Assembly (NCBI RefSeq): GCF_003258365.1
Contig: NZ_QHKM01000004.1
Span: 1-64,000, forward strand
Source: Hymenobacter edaphi
GTDB taxonomy: Bacteria > Bacteroidota > Bacteroidia > Cytophagales > Hymenobacteraceae
DNA length: 64,000 nucleotides
Direction: 5' to 3'
Positions 59,993 to 64,000 of the stretch are shown piece after piece (position 1 is the stretch's first letter; every line of letters begins with the position of its first letter). The notes beneath the pieces were generated by a model. That model was not told where the DNA came from and did not search any database. It saw nothing but the letters and a program-made list of their open reading frames with translations. Both the position numbers and the translations under genes were made by a program.

Positions 59993-60023
59993 GAAGGCCC
60001 CGCGCTACCGGCGCGGGGCCTTC
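59993..60023 (+). terminator. Terminator after rpsT
   Basis: GAAGGCCCCGCGC pairs with GCGCGGGGCCTTC; 30 bases after the stop codon. Confidence 0.85.
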
Positions 60024-60103
60024 GTGCGTTTTGGCGCGACCATAGGATGCGCTTATTATCAACTGATGAAATGCGTTCCAAGCCACGCAGATTGCGCAGA
60101 TTC

Positions 60104-60153
60104 GCCAAGCAAAAAGCCCGCGCTGCAACGGCAGCGCGGGCTTTTTGCTTGGC
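60104..60153 (-). terminator. Terminator after pyk
   Basis: Perfect 23-base arms at 60104-60126 and 60131-60153 with an AAAAAG/CTTTTT core. On the minus strand it ends 12 bases past the pyk stop codon. Could also stop plus-strand transcription. Confidence 0.88.
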
Positions 60154-60165
60154 AAGTCGAGCGGC

Positions 60166-61605
60166 TTAGGCCACGCTCAGCTTGATCATGTTGGTCTTGC
60201 CCTTCTCGCCGATGGGCATGGAGGCGGTGTTAATGAACACGTCGCCCTTGTCCAGGTTGCCGGTAGTGGAGAGGATGTACTTGATGTCCGACACCGAGCT
60301 GTCGGTGCTCACCATCCGGTCGTAGTAGAAGCCGCGCACGCCCCAGATCAGGCTTAGTGTGGTGAGCAGGTTGCGGTTGTCGGTGAAGATGAAGATGTTG
60401 GCCTTGGGGCGGTACTTGGCAATCTGGAAGGCCGTGTAGCCGCGGTGCGTCATGCCGGTAATGGCCTTGGCGCCGGTGTTCTTGGCCATGTGGCAGGCCG
60501 CCGACAGCACGCTGTCGACCATGAAGGTGGGCGACTCCGGCGTGATGGCGTGCCAGCGGTGGTAGAGCGACTCGCGGCGCGACTCCACGCTCTGAATCGT
60601 GCCCACCATCGAGCGAATCACTTCGGCGGGGTAGGCGCCCACGGCGGTTTCGGCCGAGAGCATCACCGCGTCGGCTCCGTCGATGACGGCGTTGGCCACG
60701 TCGCTGGTTTCGGCGCGCGTCGGGCGCGGGGCCGTAATCATGCTCTCCATCATCTGCGTGGCCACAATCACCGGCTTGCCGGCCTTGTTGCACTTCTCGA
60801 TGATCATCTTCTGGGCCATCGGCACCTCTTCCATCTTCACTTCCACGCCCAGGTCGCCGCGGGCCACCATGATGGCGTCGGTGAGGGCAATGATGTCGTC
60901 GAGGTTTTTCAGCCCTTCCGGCGTCTCGATTTTGGCCACCACCTTGGCGTGCTTGCCGCTTTCGGCAATGATCTGCTTGATGAAGCGAATGTCCTCGCCG
61001 CGGCGGGCAAACGACAGCGCAATCCAGTCTACGTCGTTTTCGAGGCCGAACCGCAGGTCTTCGATGTCCTTTTCGGTCATCGACGGGGCCGACACATCGG
61101 AGTCGGGCAGGTTGATGCCCTTGCGCGGCTTCACCAGCCCGCCGTAAATCACCTCGCAGAGCACTTCCTTCTCGCGGTCGGTGCTGATGACGCGCAGCTC
61201 GATCTTGCCGTCGTCGATCAGAATCATGTCGCCGGCTTTCACGTCGCGCGCCAGGCCCAGGTAAATGGTGCTGATGCGGCCGGGCCGGCTGATTTCTTTT
61301 TCGCCGCACACCAGCGTAATCTGCTCCCCGGCCTTGATTTCAAACGAGCCGCCTTCCACCTCGCCGAGGCGGATTTTGGGGCCCTGCAAGTCCTGCAGCA
61401 GGCCCACGTGGGTGCGCATGTCCTTGTTGAGGCGGCGCACCAGGTTAATCACGTTCAGGTGTTCTTCGTGGGCGCCGTGGGAGAAATTGAGGCGAAACAC
61501 ATCCACGCCTTCGCGGATGAGCATACCCAGCTTTTCGTACGTGTTGGAAGCCGGCCCGACGGTGGCGACAATTTTGGTTTTGTTGAAGGAGGGACGATTT
61601 TCCAT
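60166..61605 (-). CDS. pyk: Pyruvate kinase
   Basis: This 479-residue glycolytic enzyme converts PEP and ADP to pyruvate and ATP. It has TKIVATVGPASNTYEKLGML, substrate-loop Arg/His in FRLNFSHGAHEE, the active-site signature with the Lys in CAVVVPRR-type DVDWIALSFARRGEDIRFIK, GLKNLDDIIALTDAIMVARG (DLGVE metal loop) and VIVATQMMESMITAPRPTRA. The C-terminal domain is normal (AITGMTHRGYTAFQIAKYRP). Upstream is a TAATTTTG box at 61644-61651. Confidence 0.97.
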   Translation of the reverse strand: MENRPSFNKTKIVATVGPASNTYEKLGMLIREGVDVFRLNFSHGAHEEHLNVINLVRRLNKDMRTHVGLLQDLQGPKIRLGEVEGGSFEIKAGEQITLVCGEKEISRPGRISTIYLGLARDVKAGDMILIDDGKIELRVISTDREKEVLCEVIYGGLVKPRKGINLPDSDVSAPSMTEKDIEDLRFGLENDVDWIALSFARRGEDIRFIKQIIAESGKHAKVVAKIETPEGLKNLDDIIALTDAIMVARGDLGVEVKMEEVPMAQKMIIEKCNKAGKPVIVATQMMESMITAPRPTRAETSDVANAVIDGADAVMLSAETAVGAYPAEVIRSMVGTIQSVESRRESLYHRWHAITPESPTFMVDSVLSAACHMAKNTGAKAITGMTHRGYTAFQIAKYRPKANIFIFTDNRNLLTTLSLIWGVRGFYYDRMVSTDSSVSDIKYILSTTGNLDKGDVFINTASMPIGEKGKTNMIKLSVA

Positions 61606-61643
61606 GTATTCAATGGGGAATTGTGCTGCAGAGCGGGAAGCAA

Positions 61644-61651
61644 CAAAATTA
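61644..61651 (-). promoter_or_regulatory. -7 box TAATTTTG for pyk
   Basis: Exact TAnnTTTG on the minus strand, 39 bases before the pyk start codon. The -33 region holds no exact TTTG. Confidence 0.6.
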
Positions 61652-61677
61652 GTTGCGGAGTTTTTTTATGTGGTTGG

Positions 61678-61906
61678 GCGAGGCGCAGCCGAAGGACCTT
61701 ATTACGCGGAACGGGCAGTTCCAGCCGTCAATGCGGAGCAGGCGGGGTTTCGGCGGTACATGCGCTTCCCGGCTCAAGCCGGCTCCGTGGGGGAGAAGCC
61801 GGCTTGAGCTGATACTGAAGCAGGTACGCGAGAGACTCCGGCTGCGCGCGAAATGACGGTGGGAAGCGTCGTTCGAGCGTGATAAGGTCCTTCGGCTACG
61901 CCGCGG
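61678..61906. repeat. Nested inverted repeat between pyk and the IPExxxVDY gene
   Basis: Outer arms: GCCGAAGGACCTTAT (61688-61702) and its complement ATAAGGTCCTTCGGC (61882-61896), with imperfect extension on both sides. Inner hairpin: GCTCAAGCCGGCT (61772-61784) and AGCCGGCTTGAGC (61797-61809). Also CGCTTCCC/GGGAAGCG (61763 and 61861). No gene is seen. It resembles a miniature transposon-like dispersed repeat. Confidence 0.85.
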
Positions 61907-61931
61907 CCGAAGCCACGGAGGGTTTGCGGCC

Positions 61932-62360
61932 CTAAAAGAGCAAGTTTTCTTTGAACTTAAGCGTATTTGGGTCGAAGCGGCAGGCGTACTGCACCTCGGG
62001 CAGGGCCGTAAGCTGCTCCAAGAGTTGGTCGGCGTCGAGCGCGCCGGTGCCGTTTTGCACCTGAATCAGGTAGTCATACTCCTTAATATCGGGCGCCAGA
62101 AACGGTTTTTTCAGGGGCGACGGGTCCACCGAGCGGTTGCGCAGCAGGCGCAGCGTGGCCGTTTCGGTGGCGTGCAGGTAATTACTGATGACGAGGCGGC
62201 CGCGGGTGAGCAAGTCGTAAATCAAGTCCTGCTGCTTCACCAAACGCAGGCGCAGGGCCCGATTCAGCGTCCAGGCCAGCTTATGGTCCCGGCTCGACGA
62301 CACTACGCCGAACAGGTCGAAGTCACAATCGTAGTCGCAATCGAGGGTCAGGGTTTTCAT
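61932..62360 (-). CDS. IPExxxVDY-family protein
   Basis: This 142-residue protein starts MKTLTLDCDYDCDFDLFGVV and has SSSRDHKLAWTLNRALRLRL and EYDYLIQVQN, the pattern of the Bacteroidota IPExxxVDY family, a small protein of unknown function often encoded beside acpP or pyruvate kinase. Here acpP and fabF are divergent and pyk is downstream, so the neighbourhood matches. The start at 62360 was chosen for the family N-terminus. Confidence 0.87.
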   Translation of the reverse strand: MKTLTLDCDYDCDFDLFGVVSSSRDHKLAWTLNRALRLRLVKQQDLIYDLLTRGRLVISNYLHATETATLRLLRNRSVDPSPLKKPFLAPDIKEYDYLIQVQNGTGALDADQLLEQLTALPEVQYACRFDPNTLKFKENLLF

Positions 62361-62452
62361 AGCGCAGCACAGAATCAGGTCCAACGGGCGTAAAACTACG
62401 CACTTGCGGGGGCAAGACCAGCGCCCGCGCCGGGGCAAATGCAACCGTCCGG

Positions 62453-62484
62453 TTTGATAATGTTGAGGAAGATGGTGTTATTTG
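62453..62484 (+). promoter_or_regulatory. Weak promoter of acpP
   Basis: TTTG at 62453-62456, 20 bases, then GTTATTTG at 62477-62484; spacing is right and the last half of the -7 box is exact, but the first two bases differ from TAnnTTTG. About 30 bases before the ATG at 62514. Confidence 0.5.
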
Positions 62485-62513
62485 TGCCCGAGTTTTCTTT
62501 AAACCCCACGGAA

Positions 62514-62750
62514 ATGTCTGAAATCGCAGAAAAAGTAAAAAGCATCATCGTTGACAAGCTGGGCGTAGAGCCGTCGGAAGTGACCCCGGAGGCCAGCTTC
62601 ACCAACGACCTCGGCGCTGACTCGCTGGACACGGTTGAGCTGATTATGGAGTTCGAAAAAGAGTTCAACGTGAGCATCCCCGACGACCAGGCTGAGAACA
62701 TCGGCACCGTGGGCCAAGCCATTGCTTACCTCGAAGAGCACGCCAAATAA
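62514..62750 (+). CDS. acpP: Acyl carrier protein
   Basis: This 78-residue acidic protein has the phosphopantetheine attachment Ser in [20 protein letters not shown] (Ser37) and ends with [13 protein letters not shown]. It carries growing acyl chains in type II fatty-acid synthesis. Start at 62514 ([10 protein letters not shown]) is standard; the upstream frame would be a shadow. It is followed by fabF after a short hairpin. Confidence 0.97.
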   Translation: MSEIAEKVKSIIVDKLGVEPSEVTPEASFTNDLGADSLDTVELIMEFEKEFNVSIPDDQAENIGTVGQAIAYLEEHAK

Positions 62751-62786
62751 GGCATCTTTACTTAGCTAAAGCAGAACCGCTTTGCC

Positions 62787-62804
62787 GGCCGGCTCGTGCC
62801 GGCC
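62787..62804 (+). terminator. Hairpin between acpP and fabF
   Basis: GGCCGGC, TCGT, GCCGGCC, followed by GTTTTCTTTTTCCCC. Because fabF follows directly, this is probably an attenuator or processing stem rather than a complete stop. Confidence 0.65.
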
Positions 62805-62844
62805 GTTTTCTTTTTCCCCGTTTTTACCCCTTCGCACCTCTTTT

Positions 62845-64000
62845 ATGGCGCTACGGAGAGTTGTTGTTACTGGTCTCGGAGCCATCACCCCGCTCGGCAA
62901 AACGGTTGCCGAATACTGGGACGGTTTGTCACGCGGCGTGAGTGGGGCCGCCCCCATCACCCGTTTCGACGCCAGCAAGTTCAAAACCCGCTTTGCCTGC
63001 GAAGTGAAGGGCTACAATCCCGACGACTACTTCGAACGCAAGGAAGGCCGCAAGATGGACCTGTTCACGCAGTTCGCCGTCATTGCCAGCGACCAGGCCA
63101 TTGCCGACGCCGGCCTGCTGGAAGGCGTCGACAAGGACCGCGTGGGCGTTATCTGGGGCTCGGGCATCGGCGGGCTGCGCACCTTTCAGGAGGAGTGCAT
63201 TGCCTTCGGGCGGGGCGACGGCACGCCGCGCTTCAACCCGTTCTTCATTCCGAAGATGATTGCCGACTCCTCGTCGGGCAACATCAGCATCAAGCACGGC
63301 TTCCGCGGGCCGAACTTCGTCACGACCTCGGCCTGCGCCTCGTCGTCCGACTCCATCATCGCCGCCTTCAACTACATCCGCCTGAACATGGCCGATGTGA
63401 TTGTGACCGGCGGCTCGGAGGCGGCCATTACGGAAGCGGGCGTGGGGGGCTTCAACGCCATCAAGGCCATGAGCGAGCGGAACGACGCGCCCGAGCTGGC
63501 TTCGCGGCCCTACGACAAGGAGCGGGACGGCTTTGTGCTGGGGGAGGGCGCCGGCGCGCTGATCCTGGAAGAGTACGAGCACGCCAAGGCCCGCGGCGCC
63601 AAGATTTACGCCGAGCTGCTCGGCGGCGGTTTGTCGTCCGACGCCTACCACATCACTGCGCCCGACCCCGACGGCAACGGCGTGGTGCTGGTAATGCAGA
63701 ACGCGCTGCGCGACGCGGGCATCACGGCGGCCGACGTGGACTACATCAACACCCACGGCACCAGCACCCCGCTGGGCGACGGGGCCGAGGTGAAGGCCAT
63801 CCAGAAAGTGTTCGGCGACGAGGCCTACCGCCTCAACATCAGCTCGACCAAGAGCATGACCGGTCACCTGCTGGGCGGCGCGGGCGGCATCGAGGCACTG
63901 GCCAGCATCCTGGCCATTCAGCACGGCGTGGTGCCCCCGACCATCAACCACTTCACCGACGACCCGGAGCTGGACGCCCGGCTGAACTTCACGTTCAACC
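62845..64000 (+). CDS. fabF: 3-oxoacyl-ACP synthase II (runs off window)
   Basis: About 385 codons are visible; the end is beyond the window. It condenses malonyl-ACP with acyl-ACP. The catalytic Cys164 is in TTSACASSSDSI, with His pairs in NTHGTSTPLGDGAEV and KSMTGHLLGGAGGIE. N-terminus MALRRVVVTGLGAITPLGKT is family standard. It follows acpP in the usual acpP-fabF order. Confidence 0.97.
   Translation, partial: MALRRVVVTGLGAITPLGKTVAEYWDGLSRGVSGAAPITRFDASKFKTRFACEVKGYNPDDYFERKEGRKMDLFTQFAVIASDQAIADAGLLEGVDKDRVGVIWGSGIGGLRTFQEECIAFGRGDGTPRFNPFFIPKMIADSSSGNISIKHGFRGPNFVTTSACASSSDSIIAAFNYIRLNMADVIVTGGSEAAITEAGVGGFNAIKAMSERNDAPELASRPYDKERDGFVLGEGAGALILEEYEHAKARGAKIYAELLGGGLSSDAYHITAPDPDGNGVVLVMQNALRDAGITAADVDYINTHGTSTPLGDGAEVKAIQKVFGDEAYRLNISSTKSMTGHLLGGAGGIEALASILAIQHGVVPPTINHFTDDPELDARLNFTFN

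Overview
The window looks like chromosome from a high-GC member of the Bacteroidota, most likely a Hymenobacter-type bacterium (order Cytophagales). The genus is an inference. The evidence is Bacteroidota-style promoters (TTTG, about 20 bases, TAnnTTTG), a secreted protein with a Por/type IX secretion C-terminal domain, an IPExxxVDY-family protein, a short epsilon subunit of ATP synthase, a Tgt without the usual zinc cysteines, and GC-rich genes with long antisense shadow frames. There is one tRNA and no rRNA. The only insertion sequence is a truncated IS5-type transposase at the left edge. I see no prophage and no CRISPR array.

Layout. 1-260: end of an IS. 369-10,586: a secreted protein, an M28 peptidase, a LysR regulator, threonine synthase, an ammonium transporter, a ZIP metal transporter, a DUF167 protein, an endonuclease III-like glycosylase and a Gly/Tyr-rich secreted protein. 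10,775-15,721: a giant DUF2339 membrane protein with internal tandem repeats. 15.8-17.8 kb: CheY-like regulator and CHASE3 histidine kinase. 18-25 kb: TrmH methyltransferase, NagA, acylphosphatase, a T9SS cargo protein and TypA. 25.4-31.9 kb: MsrB, then a TPR histidine kinase, a LuxR-type regulator and a large surface protein with an S74-like tail, then an unrecognised protein. 32-45 kb is mostly housekeeping: MetG, Pth, L25, Prs, tRNA-Gln, AtpD/AtpC, a PerM-like permease and a gamma-family PLP enzyme. 45.3-47.9 kb: a three-gene pglC/pglD/pglE-like module for amino-sugar glycan priming. 48.3-54.6 kb: IspE, pullulanase, an EamA transporter, an LptF/G permease and Tgt. 55-64 kb: glycosyltransferase, ECF sigma factor, RsmG, YheT hydrolase, S20, pyruvate kinase, AcpP and the start of FabF.

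The coding content is mostly ordinary; the unusual biology is between genes. Eight intergenic gaps carry long inverted repeats whose arms are built from iterated short words such as GGTGAG, TTCGTT, TTGACAG, ACGGATT and GTGCTTG. The word differs between gaps but the architecture is the same, and arms often touch start or stop codons. Two further gaps contain ordered arrays of small GCCGC...GCGGC palindromes with periods of about 42 bp (31,991-32,219) and exactly 21 bp (47,925-48,176). A 326-bp inverted repeat at 54,668-54,993 puts identical TACCTTTG promoter boxes on both strands between tgt and a glycosyltransferase. A palindrome, TTGTCGCAT-N4-ATGCG, occurs both upstream and downstream of the LuxR-type regulator gene and may be its operator.
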